The notes: generated from the letters alone by a model not told the origin. Shown: positions 49,151-58,708, counted from the stretch's first letter. The stretch: DNA of 64,000 bases from Rhodospirillaceae bacterium (GCA_002713365.1 PASR01000008.1:334363-398362), one strand, 5' to 3'. Made by a program: numbers and translations.

Positions 49151-50116
49151 TCAGCTTCTTCTATTATCACGAGAATCATAAGCACGTACTATACGCATAA
49201 CCAGAGAGTGTCGCACCACATCTTTTTCCGTAAAGTTAACCATACCAATCCCTGCAACACCATCCAATACTTGCAAAGCATCTCCTAAGCCCGAACGTGT
49301 TCCAGCTGGTAAATCAATTTGACTCATGTCACCAGTAATCACCATCCTCGATTTTTCCCCTAAACGGGTTAAAAACATTTTCATCTGCATAACAGAAGTA
49401 TTTTGTGCCTCATCAAGTATAACAAAAGCATGATCTAAGGTGCGGCCGCGCATAAATGCAAGAGGGGCCACCTCGATCTCACCACTTCCCATCCTTCGGA
49501 TTACCTGATCCCCTGGTAACATATCATGAAGAGCATCATAAAGGGGGCGTAAATAAGGATCAATTTTATCTTGTAGGTCGCCGGGCAAGTAGCCCAGTCT
49601 TTCGCCAGCCTCAACTGCCGGTCGTGACAATATTATTCGATCAATTTTTCCTTGAAGAAGATAGGTAACGGCTACAGCTACCGCGAGATATGTCTTTCCT
49701 GTTCCAGCAGGGCCCAAACCAAAAACTAGGTCATATTTCTCAAGTGCTCTTATATAATCAGCTTGATTGGGCGACCTAGGCATAATTGTACGTTTTCGCG
49801 TGCGTAGCTGCAGATTTCCAGCAGTATTATCTTGCCCTGATGCAATCCTAACAGCGGCCATAACCTCTCCAGAGCCTACTTCTAAGTCGTTTTTTAAACG
49901 AGTGTATAATGAAACTATAGCTTTATCCGCAATTTCACATGAAGTCGTTGGACCTAATATTTCAAGGTTATTTCCTCGATACCGCAACCTAACATCTAAT
50001 AGTTGTTCTATTTGTAAAAGATGCTCATCGTGATTACCAAATAAAGCTGGCAAAAGAGAGTTATCATCAAACTGTATTTTGCCTTTTGGTTCAGTGTAAA
50101 CCTCTGAAGTGCTCAT
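49151..50116 (-). CDS. phoH: PhoH-family ATPase (YbeZ-like)
   Basis: A 321 aa P-loop ATPase. Walker [32 protein letters not shown] and Walker B-like [12 protein letters not shown] match PhoH/YbeZ, which partners YbeY. An N-terminal single-strand RNA-binding-like region ([12 protein letters not shown]) precedes it. The ATG overlaps the miaB stop by 4 nt. Confidence 0.95.
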   Translation of the reverse strand: MSTSEVYTEPKGKIQFDDNSLLPALFGNHDEHLLQIEQLLDVRLRYRGNNLEILGPTTSCEIADKAIVSLYTRLKNDLEVGSGEVMAAVRIASGQDNTAGNLQLRTRKRTIMPRSPNQADYIRALEKYDLVFGLGPAGTGKTYLAVAVAVTYLLQGKIDRIILSRPAVEAGERLGYLPGDLQDKIDPYLRPLYDALHDMLPGDQVIRRMGSGEIEVAPLAFMRGRTLDHAFVILDEAQNTSVMQMKMFLTRLGEKSRMVITGDMSQIDLPAGTRSGLGDALQVLDGVAGIGMVNFTEKDVVRHSLVMRIVRAYDSRDNRRS

Positions 50117-51543
50117 AAAGAATTTCCGTTAACGGCCGACGATCCTAATCCACCGTGTTCCACAACTTTACCGCCAAGACTGTGCGAGAGGTTTGAATCA
50201 ATTTTAACATTCCTTATAGCACCAATAAGATCTGCAGGTGCGTCATTGACAGATACGGATTGATTATAAGGGCTGCGACCAATTAATTGTCCCTCATGAC
50301 GACCTTGACGTTCAAATAACACGGGGAGTTCTTTTCCTATTTTTGAAGAGTTATAATCGTTCTGTTGTTCTAGTAAAACACTTTGCAAGTAAGCCAAACG
50401 TTCATTTTTTACCGAATCGTCAACCTGATCATTTAACATACCTGCCGGCGTTCCAGGCCGTATACTATATTTGAATGAATAAGCCTGTGAAAATTTAATT
50501 TCCTTTATTAGAGCTATAGTTGCCTCAAAATCTGCTTCAGTTTCTCCAGGAAAACCAACAATAAAGTCTGAGCTTAAAGCAATATCAGGCCTCGCCTTTC
50601 GAAGAGAATGTATTATATTTAGGTATTCCTCTGCTGTGTGCCGTCTATTCATCGCGGCAAGTATTCGGTCACTTCCGGATTGCACCGGCAAATGAAGGTA
50701 TGGCATCAAAGTACCCACCTTACCATGGGAATTAATTAAACTTTCATCCATATCTTTGGGATGGCTTGTTGTATACCGCAATCTATCCAGGCCCGTAATT
50801 TCCGATAAACGTTCAATGAGATAACTAAGTCCAACTTCTGATCCCGTTTCATTTTTACCGTGATAAGCATTAACATTTTGTCCCAGTAGAGTAATTTCCC
50901 TAGCCCCCTTTTTAACCAGACGTTGAGCTTCTTCAAAAACCTGCTCAATAGGCCTAGAAAATTCAACGCCCCGTGTGTAAGGTACTACACAGAAAGTACA
51001 AAACTTGTCACACCCCTCCTGGACGGATAAAAAAGCAGATATACCTTGTGAAGAATTCTCAACAGGTAAATGATCAAATTTACTTGAGACTGGGAATTCG
51101 GTATCAAGAATACCATTTCCATTTCCATTTCTCTTATCGCTTGCCCTAGTAGCAAGTGCCACCATTTCAGGAAGTCGATGATAGGTCTGCGGGCCAAGAA
51201 CAATGTCAACATAAGGCGCACGGCGCAAAATTTCTTCACCTTCAGCTTGGGCAACACAACCCGCAACAGCAATAACCATTTTATTGTTAGAGCCCGTACG
51301 GGCTTTCTTAATTTTTCTAAGGCGGCCTAACTCTGAGTAAACTTTCTCACTAGCCCTTTCTCGAATATGACAGGTATTTAATATGACCATGTCTGCGCCA
51401 TCAGGCCCAGAACTAGACACGTAGCCCAAGGGAGCCAAGACATCCGCCATTCTTGCGGAGTCATAAACATTCATTTGGCATCCATATGTCTTAATAAAAA
51501 GCTTTCTAGTCACAGGAATTACACCATGCGTCAAATACGGCAT
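50113..51543 (-). CDS. miaB: tRNA-2-methylthio-N6-dimethylallyladenosine synthase MiaB
   Basis: Radical-SAM methylthiotransferase, 476 aa. The N-terminal UPF0004 cluster has [20 protein letters not shown] and [12 protein letters not shown]; the radical SAM motif is [15 protein letters not shown]; the TRAM domain is near the C-terminus ([16 protein letters not shown]). Both Fe-S clusters appear intact. The first ATG gives 15 residues before the conserved [10 protein letters not shown]; a later start is possible. It overlaps phoH by 4 nt. Confidence 0.97.
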   Translation of the reverse strand: MPYLTHGVIPVTRKLFIKTYGCQMNVYDSARMADVLAPLGYVSSSGPDGADMVILNTCHIRERASEKVYSELGRLRKIKKARTGSNNKMVIAVAGCVAQAEGEEILRRAPYVDIVLGPQTYHRLPEMVALATRASDKRNGNGNGILDTEFPVSSKFDHLPVENSSQGISAFLSVQEGCDKFCTFCVVPYTRGVEFSRPIEQVFEEAQRLVKKGAREITLLGQNVNAYHGKNETGSEVGLSYLIERLSEITGLDRLRYTTSHPKDMDESLINSHGKVGTLMPYLHLPVQSGSDRILAAMNRRHTAEEYLNIIHSLRKARPDIALSSDFIVGFPGETEADFEATIALIKEIKFSQAYSFKYSIRPGTPAGMLNDQVDDSVKNERLAYLQSVLLEQQNDYNSSKIGKELPVLFERQGRHEGQLIGRSPYNQSVSVNDAPADLIGAIRNVKIDSNLSHSLGGKVVEHGGLGSSAVNGNSL

Positions 51544-51620
51544 TCATTGCAACCCGGCAAACCTTCAAGCTTGGCACTAAACACTTATTTCTCATATTAA
51601 AATCACACCTAAGCTGTCAT

Positions 51621-52565
51621 TCAGCGTGAGTCAAGTCGGTGGCGACCTTCGATGCCCGCCTTAATACCTGGAGCCCGTCGTCTACTTCGTATATCGCGTA
51701 ACCTTGGTCGAGGACGCCAGCTTATCCAATCCCATCTTCCAGCCTTGCCTACTAATGGTTGCAGTCTTCCAGCTAGAGCCTCAGCATGTCCATGACTAAT
51801 TTTATTAAAACAATAAGTCGCAAGTTCTTTACGAGACGAAAACTCTTCTATTGTTATGGGCTCATGAAAGCTAACAGTAACTGTCAAACGACCTAGGCCA
51901 ATAAGCCTGCTAGCGTGAGAAAACATATCAACATCACCATACCAAGCAAATAAGGGCCTTAAATGACGGCCAATAGGTACGCCATCAAGACGAGAATATG
52001 TAAGCGAAACCGGCTGTAAAACAAGTGGTTGCCCTTTAGGTGTTATGTTTGCTACTGCGAATAGAGCGCTTTTAAATGGAAGCACCCTATTACCATCACC
52101 GCTAGTACCCTCAGGAAATAATATAATACTGTCGCCTTTTTCAAGACGATTTAAAATTGAATTGGCTTGTAAGCGTGATGTACGAACCTTACGATCAACA
52201 AAGACGGAGTTTTGCAATTTTGCTAGAAGACCAAATATTGGCCAATTCTCTACCTCCGCTTTAGCAACGAAAGAGCCTTGTATTAAAGCTCCATAAATTG
52301 CTATATCCAAATACGATGCGTGATTTGCAATAAAAAGTGTGGGCCGGGTGCGAGATCGGCGTCCAAATACCTCAATTCGAATACCTAGAATACGACAGCA
52401 CATCCGGTGATACCACATGGGCAAGCTCTTAGAGATGGGAAGGCGTAATAACAGACCCACAACTTGTATAGGGATAAGAAGCAAAGTTAGTAAAGTATAG
52501 AGTGAAACTCTAATAAGAGAGGTTGATAAAGATGTTCTAGCGGTTGTTATAATCGGTGAAGCCAT
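51621..52565 (-). CDS. 1-acyl-glycerol-3-phosphate / lyso-ornithine lipid O-acyltransferase
   Basis: PlsC-family acyltransferase, 314 aa. N-terminal membrane segment (LYTLLTLLLIPIQVVGLLLRL), then HX4D in NHASYLDI and the FPEGTSGDGNRVLPFK motif. The gene lies 15 bp after an OlsB-like gene on the same strand, so it is probably OlsA, adding the second acyl chain of ornithine lipids. PlsC activity for phosphatidic acid is the alternative. The basic C-terminus (RPRPRLRDIRSRRR) is unusual in length. Confidence 0.82.
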   Translation of the reverse strand: MASPIITTARTSLSTSLIRVSLYTLLTLLLIPIQVVGLLLRLPISKSLPMWYHRMCCRILGIRIEVFGRRSRTRPTLFIANHASYLDIAIYGALIQGSFVAKAEVENWPIFGLLAKLQNSVFVDRKVRTSRLQANSILNRLEKGDSIILFPEGTSGDGNRVLPFKSALFAVANITPKGQPLVLQPVSLTYSRLDGVPIGRHLRPLFAWYGDVDMFSHASRLIGLGRLTVTVSFHEPITIEEFSSRKELATYCFNKISHGHAEALAGRLQPLVGKAGRWDWISWRPRPRLRDIRSRRRAPGIKAGIEGRHRLDSR

Positions 52566-52580
52566 GATTTTTTTATGTCC

Positions 52581-53411
52581 CTAATCACGCTCAATCTCGT
52601 CTGTATTTCCTGCCTCAGAAGCAGTACGTATATAATGCCGGTAGTATTTATCCGTAACTAAATCTGTCTTAACTATTATACAAACGTCTGTTGTATTAAA
52701 CTGTTCATCGACAACCGCACCATCCCCTACAAACCCTCCCAACCGTAGATAACCCTTAATCAATGGAGGAAGGCTAGCGAGAGCTCTCCTTTTGTCAAGC
52801 TCTTCAGGCGAACAAAAATTCATGTCAACATAAAGATTGGGTAATGCCTTTGTACGCAAACCAGGCGGTGCCGAATGAAAGTGGTGAAGATAGCTTAAAG
52901 GAATGGCTAAAGATTTAGGATCCGTGCCCTGCAAACTCGCACACCCAAACATTACTGAAATATTATGATGAAAGACGTAAGTTGCTATACCCCGCCAAAG
53001 TAACTGCATTGTTGGTCTATTACGGCTTCTAGCATCCACACACGAACGCCCTAGTTCTAACATTTCGCCGGGTAATCCATAGAGATTTGTTATATCATAT
53101 TCACTCGCAGTGTAAAAACTTCCGTGGGAATCAGCTACGGCGCCCCTCAATAATCTGTAAGTAGCAACTACACTCTCAGCCCCATCACCTATAGAATGGT
53201 CAGTTACCAATAAATGGTCACACACCTCATCAAAAGGATCCACATCTCTTCTAAGTCTTGCTGCTTCTTCAGATGCTTTTGCCTGCATTTCTTCATAGAA
53301 AACTCTGTAACGAAGTGCTTGTGCCGCATCTATATCAGCTGCTGTCCTAGCTAAACGCATACTCACCGTGCCAGTTCGCAAGGCATCTAAAGCAGCATCA
53401 AGGTCGGGCAT
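52581..53411 (-). CDS. olsB: OlsB-like L-ornithine N-acyltransferase
   Basis: GNAT-fold acyltransferase of the OlsB/hemolysin-like family, 276 aa. Signature segments are AAQALRYRVFYEEMQA, DPFDEVCDHLLV, VVATYRLLRG, EMLELGRSCVD and FGCASLQGTDP. OlsB makes lyso-ornithine lipid from ornithine and 3-hydroxyacyl-ACP, the first step of a phosphorus-free membrane lipid. The OlsA-type partner follows directly. A fur gene lies 82 bp upstream, on the same strand. Confidence 0.82.
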   Translation of the reverse strand: MPDLDAALDALRTGTVSMRLARTAADIDAAQALRYRVFYEEMQAKASEEAARLRRDVDPFDEVCDHLLVTDHSIGDGAESVVATYRLLRGAVADSHGSFYTASEYDITNLYGLPGEMLELGRSCVDARSRNRPTMQLLWRGIATYVFHHNISVMFGCASLQGTDPKSLAIPLSYLHHFHSAPPGLRTKALPNLYVDMNFCSPEELDKRRALASLPPLIKGYLRLGGFVGDGAVVDEQFNTTDVCIIVKTDLVTDKYYRHYIRTASEAGNTDEIERD

Positions 53412-53493
53412 AATTGCTCTCTATTATTCTATTAGGGCTTATAGACAACAAATACTACAATTGCCTAGACAGATAATGTATTATGGGCAGAAA

Positions 53494-53937
53494 TCACTGA
53501 ATTTCACCATCGTCGTCAGACGGTTCCTTTACAGATCTAGGAGTAGCATATAGCTCCAATCTATGGTCAACTAGGTCATAGCCAAGCTCTTTAGCTATTT
53601 TTATTTTCATACGCTCAATTTCATCATTATAAAATTCAATAACTTCACCATTTTTAATATTTATTAAATGGTCATGATGATTATTTGAAGCCTCCTCATA
53701 ACGAGCCCGACCATCACCAAAATCATGTTTTTCTAAAATATTTGCCTCTTCGAATAAACGCACTGTTCTATAAACAGTTGCAATTGAAATATTCGGATCC
53801 AGTGTTATAGCTCTCTGATAGAGAAGATCAACATCGGGATGATCCATACTATCCGAAAGAACTTGGGCTATTGTTCGGCGTTGGTCGGTCATCCTCAGAC
53901 CTTTTTCTGAGCATATCTGCTCAATTCTCGACTGCAT
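53494..53937 (-). CDS. fur: Fur/Mur-type metal-dependent transcriptional regulator
   Basis: A 147 aa Fur-family protein. The winged helix has RMTDQRRTIAQVLSD and NISIATVYRTVRLFEEANIL; the metal region has NNHHDHLINIKNGEVIEF. The CxxC zinc site of gammaproteobacterial Fur is absent, as in alphaproteobacterial Fur/Mur proteins, which often sense manganese. Whether iron or manganese is sensed cannot be read from sequence. It is a second Fur-family regulator besides Irr. Confidence 0.9.
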   Translation of the reverse strand: MQSRIEQICSEKGLRMTDQRRTIAQVLSDSMDHPDVDLLYQRAITLDPNISIATVYRTVRLFEEANILEKHDFGDGRARYEEASNNHHDHLINIKNGEVIEFYNDEIERMKIKIAKELGYDLVDHRLELYATPRSVKEPSDDDGEIQ

Positions 53938-54080
53938 GTTCCCTCACATATACAATATTTATCATACTGGTAATTCGGCATAGAAACTTATCAAAAATAA
54001 TTTTCTATCAATAATATACTTCAACTTATTAAAATTATCGACCAATGGTTAAAAAAACTTCCCTATTTGGTCAAGTACAA

Positions 54081-54491
54081 CTATTTATGGATGTTCCCAC
54101 GTTTGCCAAGGCCTATCTCTTTTGCCAGATTGCTGCGGCGTTTTGCATAATTTGGTGCGACCATGGGGTAATCTGCCGCTAACCCCCAGCGTTCACGATA
54201 TTGGCTTGGCGTAAGATCATAAGCGGTTTTTAAATGACGTTTAAGCATTTTTAGCTTTTTACCATCTTCCAAACACACTAAATAGTCGGGAGTAACCGAT
54301 TTTTTTATAGAAACGGCCGGGGTTGGGCGTTCTCTAGAACCCACCGACTTTCCCGTATCAGACAAACTGGAATGTACTTGCGAAATCAATTGCGGTAATT
54401 CAGACGCAGGTAATGTATTGTTAGACACATGTGCAGAAATTATTTCTACTGTTAACTTCAGCAGATCGTCAGAATCGCTTTCGCTATTCAT
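54081..54491 (-). CDS. mucR: MucR/Ros-family transcriptional regulator
   Basis: A 136 aa regulator of the prokaryotic zinc-finger family that controls exopolysaccharide and cell-cycle genes. The core reads YLVCLEDGKKLKMLKRHLKTAYDLTPSQYRERWGL, then DYPMVAPNYAKRRSNLA. The finger keeps the first Cys and His, but the usual THxxMTP second histidine reads TAYDLTP. The second Cys is replaced by Asp, as in several members. N-terminal oligomerisation region intact. Confidence 0.88.
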   Translation of the reverse strand: MNSESDSDDLLKLTVEIISAHVSNNTLPASELPQLISQVHSSLSDTGKSVGSRERPTPAVSIKKSVTPDYLVCLEDGKKLKMLKRHLKTAYDLTPSQYRERWGLAADYPMVAPNYAKRRSNLAKEIGLGKRGNIHK

Positions 54492-54639
54492 TCTTTAGCC
54501 TCTTTAACTTAGTGCAAAAACCTATATTAATTTTGCACGTTATTCACAATAAGTGGCGTTATATTTAAATATTTAATTTTTACAAAGTATACACGTTTAT
54601 ATCATGTAAATCTTTAATTTAACACTAAGCATTTTATTA

Positions 54640-55116
54640 TTATAAACCATACATCAGAATCAAGGCATCAGATTTTCCATTATTTGATTGATAATAACCC
54701 TCTCTTCTTCCCACTTCACTAAAACCCAGTGACTGATAAAGTTTTTGCGCAGGGGTATTATCAACCGACACTTCTAGAAAGATACGGTTAGGTGTCTTTA
54801 GTAAAAGTTTAAACTCTGTGAATAGCTCAGTAGCCACCCCTTCACGACGAGCTGAAGGCAAAACACATAAAGTTATTAATTCACCCTCATCAATAGTAAT
54901 GCGGGCTAATAAGAATCCAATTGCCTCCCCATTTAAATCTAAGGCAATAAATCCGACGCTTCCCGGCGCCTTAAAAAGTGAAGAAAACACATTTGATGAC
55001 CACCTCCTCTTAGGGGATAAACCAAAGCAAATTTTATGCATTTCCGAAAGTTGTGTATATATTGTCGATGAGCCAACTAATGCCTCAACATTAAAAAGTT
55101 TTTTATCTACCTCCAA
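54640..55116 (-). CDS. rimI: Ribosomal protein S18 alanine N-acetyltransferase (RimI-like)
   Basis: GNAT acetyltransferase, 158 aa. LITLCVLPSARREGVATEL is the acetyl-CoA-binding motif; FLEVSVDNTPAQKLYQSLGFSEVGRREGYY matches RimI. TTG start at 55116 follows GGAGAG at good spacing; no in-frame ATG is near. Placed 19 bp downstream of tsaB, as in most proteobacteria, which supports RimI over other GNATs. Confidence 0.88.
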   Translation of the reverse strand: MEVDKKLFNVEALVGSSTIYTQLSEMHKICFGLSPKRRWSSNVFSSLFKAPGSVGFIALDLNGEAIGFLLARITIDEGELITLCVLPSARREGVATELFTEFKLLLKTPNRIFLEVSVDNTPAQKLYQSLGFSEVGRREGYYQSNNGKSDALILMYGL

Positions 55117-55135
55117 CTAAACTCTCCGATAAATA

Positions 55136-55846
55136 TCACGAATTGACTTGCGGCGGAGAAACATCAGGAGACCTAATGTAAACTGGCCTAGGAGGAGATT
55201 GATCCATAACACTTGACCCAAGTAAAATATTTTCTGCTGCTTCAGCCGCTACGATAGCTGCATCAGCCAATCCACTGCCTTCACTTACAATAAAATTGTG
55301 GTTTTTTGGCAAGACAGGCACCAGTCGACTTACCGCGTCCCCAACTATAACTACAGGATACTCCAAAAACCATATTTCAGGAAAAGCCAAAACTACTTCT
55401 TCCGGGTTCATGCAGGCCGGCGGAGTTAATGGAACCAAATTATTATCTAGGGTTTGAATATACAAATCGTCCCTCTTCGTATCAAGGGCAACAAGAATTG
55501 GGCCATTAATTTCATCTGTAATTAATGCACCTCGAGCAATAGCTTTAAAGCTACTAACGCTTATAATTTTTAATTTAGCTGCCAAAGCAAGGCCTCGAGC
55601 TACTGCTATGCCAATCCTTAAACCAGTGTAAGAACCCGGCCCAACAGTAACTGCAATCGCATCCAAGTCAGAATAACTATAGCCGATCATTACCGATGAA
55701 ATCATAGGCATCAAAATTTCAGCATGGCCTCGCGATATTGCAACCCATTCTCGACGAGATACTTCTCCATTAATAAACAAAGCAGCGGAACAAGCTCCCC
55801 CAGCGGAATCAAGCGCCAATATTGTTGGTGGATTAACCTTTTTCAT
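55136..55846 (-). CDS. tsaB: tRNA threonylcarbamoyladenosine biosynthesis protein TsaB
   Basis: ASKHA-fold partner of TsaD for t6A37 synthesis, about 236 aa. ILALDSAGGACSAALF at the N-terminus and TVGPGSYTGLRIGIAVARGLALA are diagnostic. ATG at 55846 follows AGGA; the GTG seven codons earlier in the track is less likely. The gene starts a short operon with rimI. Confidence 0.94.
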   Translation of the reverse strand: MKKVNPPTILALDSAGGACSAALFINGEVSRREWVAISRGHAEILMPMISSVMIGYSYSDLDAIAVTVGPGSYTGLRIGIAVARGLALAAKLKIISVSSFKAIARGALITDEINGPILVALDTKRDDLYIQTLDNNLVPLTPPACMNPEEVVLAFPEIWFLEYPVVIVGDAVSRLVPVLPKNHNFIVSEGSGLADAAIVAAEAAENILLGSSVMDQSPPRPVYIRSPDVSPPQVNS

Positions 55847-55972
55847 TAAATATATCCTATTAAACACACGCTGGTTTTGAAAGGCAGCATTGTAAGTACT
55901 GCTTATGATTATTACAGTTAATATCTAACATCGCTTAATAAAATATTATAGCCAAGTAGAAAGTGAGTTTAC

Positions 55973-56530
55973 GTGTCGATCATTGAAATAACCCCTGATG
56001 TATATGACGTCGATATAGGTTTGACTTATGCTACAAATCAAAATTTTACAGGAAAACCAATATATGCTTCATCACATTGTTATCTTCACCAAGACGCAGC
56101 AAAAAAGCTTGAGAAAGCTATAGAGCTAGTGAAACAATTTGATTTGCGAATAAGAATTTTTGATTGTTTGCGCCCGACTGAAGCTCAATGGATGCTGTGG
56201 CGTCATACGCCAGATCCCGACTTCTTAGCCCACCCCGCTAATGGCTCGCCCCATAGTAGAGGAGTTGCTATTGACTTAAGTTTATCAGATAAATCTGGTA
56301 AATTGTTGAATATGGGCACTACATTTGATGAGTTTACAAATTTATCTCATCACGGAGCGATAAATATATCGCTGGAAGCGCAGCGCAATCGTTTCTTTTT
56401 ATTAGGTATCATGACAACTGCTGGTTGGGATTTTTATAATAATGAATGGTGGCATTATCAATTATTTGATGCTCGCAATTATCCGCTTATTCATGATAAA
56501 GATTTAGAAAAGAGTATGATGGAGAATTAG
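55973..56530 (+). CDS. D-Ala-D-Ala dipeptidase (VanX/DdpX family)
   Basis: Zinc dipeptidase of the M15D family, 185 aa. Zinc ligands and catalytic residues are visible: SPHSRGVAIDLSL (His and Asp ligands) and EWWHYQLF (catalytic Glu, His ligand). FDCLRPTEAQ supplies the conserved arginine. No signal peptide is present. In Gram-negatives such enzymes recycle D-Ala-D-Ala rather than confer vancomycin resistance, and no vanH/vanA ligase genes are here. GTG start; GTGAG precedes it. The next gene starts four bases after its stop. Confidence 0.88.
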   Translation: MSIIEITPDVYDVDIGLTYATNQNFTGKPIYASSHCYLHQDAAKKLEKAIELVKQFDLRIRIFDCLRPTEAQWMLWRHTPDPDFLAHPANGSPHSRGVAIDLSLSDKSGKLLNMGTTFDEFTNLSHHGAINISLEAQRNRFFLLGIMTTAGWDFYNNEWWHYQLFDARNYPLIHDKDLEKSMMEN

Positions 56531-56534
56531 TTTA

Positions 56535-57569
56535 GTGAATAAAATTAGTGTGAATCGCCTTATAGCTAAAATTGGGTGTTCTTTTCTAATAATGCTTTCT
56601 ACCTTGCACTCGGCACAAGCTGGGGAGTCAGCTGTAATATTAATGTATCATCGATTTGGTGAAAGTGTGCATCCATCAACAAATATAGGAATTGATCAGT
56701 TCGAAGCACATATTGAAGAACTTCAAGTCGGTGGCTACTCAGTCCTTCCTATTCCTGATATTCTGTCCGCAATTAATGAAGACCAGCCACTTCCAGATAA
56801 AACGATAGGAATTACAATTGATGATGCGTATTTATCAGTTTACAAAGAAGCATGGCCCCGCCTAAGACGAGCAAATTTTCCTTTCACATTGTTTATCGCA
56901 ACAGACGCAATAGATCGCAAGTTCGACGGGTATATGAACTGGGAGCAAGTCCGTGAGTTGCAAGCTTCCGGTGTTACCATTGGAAGTCAAACGGCTTCCC
57001 ATCTGCATATGTCGGCAAACCAGACGGACCGAAATAGAGAAGACATTCAAACATCAAATACCCGTTTTAAGAATGAAACCGGAGTTAAACCTTCTTTATT
57101 TGCTTATCCATTCGGTGAAGCCAGCATAAAAGTTCAAAATATTGTAAAAGAAGCTGGGTTCACGCATGCGTTTGGCCAGCACTCAGGAGCCCTAAATGCC
57201 TCCTCTGATAAATATTACATGCCACGTTTTGCTTTAAATGAGAGTTTTGGTGGGATAAAAAGATTTAGATTAATATCAAATGTATTAGGAATAAATTATA
57301 CCGATTTATCTCCGTTAAACCCAACATTGGAAGAAAACCCTCCGCTATTTGGTTTCACTTTAAAAAAAGAAGCAGAACATATTAAAAACATAACTTGCTA
57401 TTCAGGAAACCAGGGTAAATTGCTAATGCAACGTCTTGGGCCACGTGTTGAAGTTCGCCTGGCTCATAGATTTCGTCCGGGAAGGGCCCGGATAAACTGT
57501 ACCGCGCCAACTCCTAGTGGAAGTTGGAGATGGTTTGGTATGCTGTATTATGTTCCGAAAACACTATAA
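56535..57569 (+). CDS. Exported polysaccharide deacetylase (NodB domain) with a C-terminal extension
   Basis: A 344 aa secreted or periplasmic protein. Signal peptide (IGCSFLIMLSTLHSAQA), then a NodB domain: ILMYHRFGE, GITIDDAYLSVY with the metal Asp and a FAYPFGEAS segment. The second metal motif, normally SHTxxHxxL, reads SQTASHLHM, so one His ligand is Gln. A domain of about 90 residues (from about 255) with two Cys and SGSWRWFGMLYYVP follows; I do not recognise it. GTG start four bases after the VanX-like gene. Confidence 0.83.
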   Translation: MNKISVNRLIAKIGCSFLIMLSTLHSAQAGESAVILMYHRFGESVHPSTNIGIDQFEAHIEELQVGGYSVLPIPDILSAINEDQPLPDKTIGITIDDAYLSVYKEAWPRLRRANFPFTLFIATDAIDRKFDGYMNWEQVRELQASGVTIGSQTASHLHMSANQTDRNREDIQTSNTRFKNETGVKPSLFAYPFGEASIKVQNIVKEAGFTHAFGQHSGALNASSDKYYMPRFALNESFGGIKRFRLISNVLGINYTDLSPLNPTLEENPPLFGFTLKKEAEHIKNITCYSGNQGKLLMQRLGPRVEVRLAHRFRPGRARINCTAPTPSGSWRWFGMLYYVPKTL

Positions 57570-57579
57570 AAATTTCGCA

Positions 57580-58581
57580 CTAGCTAGCTGAGGATAGACT
57601 AGGTTCAACCCTAACTGATCTACTTTCAAGCTGTGTTGTTTCTAACTCTTCTAAACGATCAGCCCGTAAAATTTTTCTAATAGTTTGAACATAAACATCG
57701 CGATGTTCTGAATAAGCTTGCAAGGTTCCAACTAAATGATAAGGATTTAATACTAAGTTTTTCACTCTCATATCTGCACGAAGAAGTCTAAAATCTCTAT
57801 AAGCAGAGTGAATGTTTAAGTTTCGAGCATAACTACGTACACTATCAATTAGAGAAGGAAATGATTTTACCTCATACTTACCGCTGCGCCTCTTAGGAAC
57901 CATACCAAAGCCCTTATCCCAAGTTCTTTGACCAAACAAAGCATTCCCCTTTATTGCAAACCTTGATCGACCCCACCCACTTTCCTGCGCTGCTTGGGCA
58001 AGAGCAAGGGCAGGTGATACAGCATCAACCCGATTAAGTAATTCAGTTATATTACCTGGGGTTACATCGTAACTTTTTGAAAGATTATACAACCATTTGC
58101 TTTGTACATCATTTATCTCTTGGCCAGCCAGCAGCGTGCTTTGAAGTAGCTCTAATTTTACACGATCCGCCAGAATTTCCTCATTCACTTTTAAAATGAG
58201 TGGCAATAGAGCTCTGAAAAAAGTTTGTTTTAATTCGCTAACCTCTGAAACCAATTTAAGGTCTGCTGGAAGCGTATCCGCAAATAACCTTGGAACACTT
58301 TGTTTGCCGTTTCGAACTGCCCTAAGTTCAAAAGAAGCAGCGCTAAACCTATCTCTAAGCTGCTCTACTGTGTTAATAAGCCTAATTGATGTTTTATCTT
58401 CTTCAATATTACTTATAGCTAACTGCTGAACATCAGATACAGCAATACTGAGGTCAGCAGATTTCTTTTCCATTACCTTATTAAGGTCATTAGAAACAGC
58501 AGTCGCCGCACCATAAACTATTATGGCGACCACAGTTACAAAACCTGCAGCTGCAAGCTGGTAATTCTTAAACCTATTCAT
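57580..58581 (-). CDS. Bax-like N-acetylglucosaminidase
   Basis: A 333 aa protein with an N-terminal membrane anchor (LAAAGFVTVVAIIVYGAATAVS), a helical region and a C-terminal glucosaminidase domain of the Bax/GH73 type: ALAQAAQESGWGRSRFAIKGNALFGQRTWDKG with the catalytic Glu, then FPSLIDSVRSYARNLN and YSEHRDVYVQTIRKIL. It would cut peptidoglycan glycan strands in the periplasm. It is convergent with the deacetylase 10 bp away. ATG at 58581 is preferred over the track's GTG. Confidence 0.88.
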   Translation of the reverse strand: MNRFKNYQLAAAGFVTVVAIIVYGAATAVSNDLNKVMEKKSADLSIAVSDVQQLAISNIEEDKTSIRLINTVEQLRDRFSAASFELRAVRNGKQSVPRLFADTLPADLKLVSEVSELKQTFFRALLPLILKVNEEILADRVKLELLQSTLLAGQEINDVQSKWLYNLSKSYDVTPGNITELLNRVDAVSPALALAQAAQESGWGRSRFAIKGNALFGQRTWDKGFGMVPKRRSGKYEVKSFPSLIDSVRSYARNLNIHSAYRDFRLLRADMRVKNLVLNPYHLVGTLQAYSEHRDVYVQTIRKILRADRLEELETTQLESRSVRVEPSLSSAS

Positions 58582-58688
58582 CACAAATCTTATTTTTAAG
58601 CTTACCTAGTTAATCATCTATTCGTGATTTAATATAGAAGCTTAGCAAAACCGTCTACTAACGATCTGCATACACCCCCCCTAAACAC

Positions 58689-58708
58689 GCCGTTTCTTAA
58701 GGAACGGC
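58689..58708 (-). terminator. Hairpin at the nfuA stop codon
   Basis: GCCGTTTCTTAAGGAACGGC is self-complementary apart from one G-T pair, and spans the nfuA stop. It may end nfuA transcription, though no strong T-tract follows (GTGTTTAGGGGGG). Confidence 0.35.

Noticed and set aside
55973-56530. VanX-like gene as vancomycin resistance
   Set aside because: No VanH, VanA-type ligase or VanRS is adjacent, and the host appears Gram-negative; dipeptide recycling is more likely.
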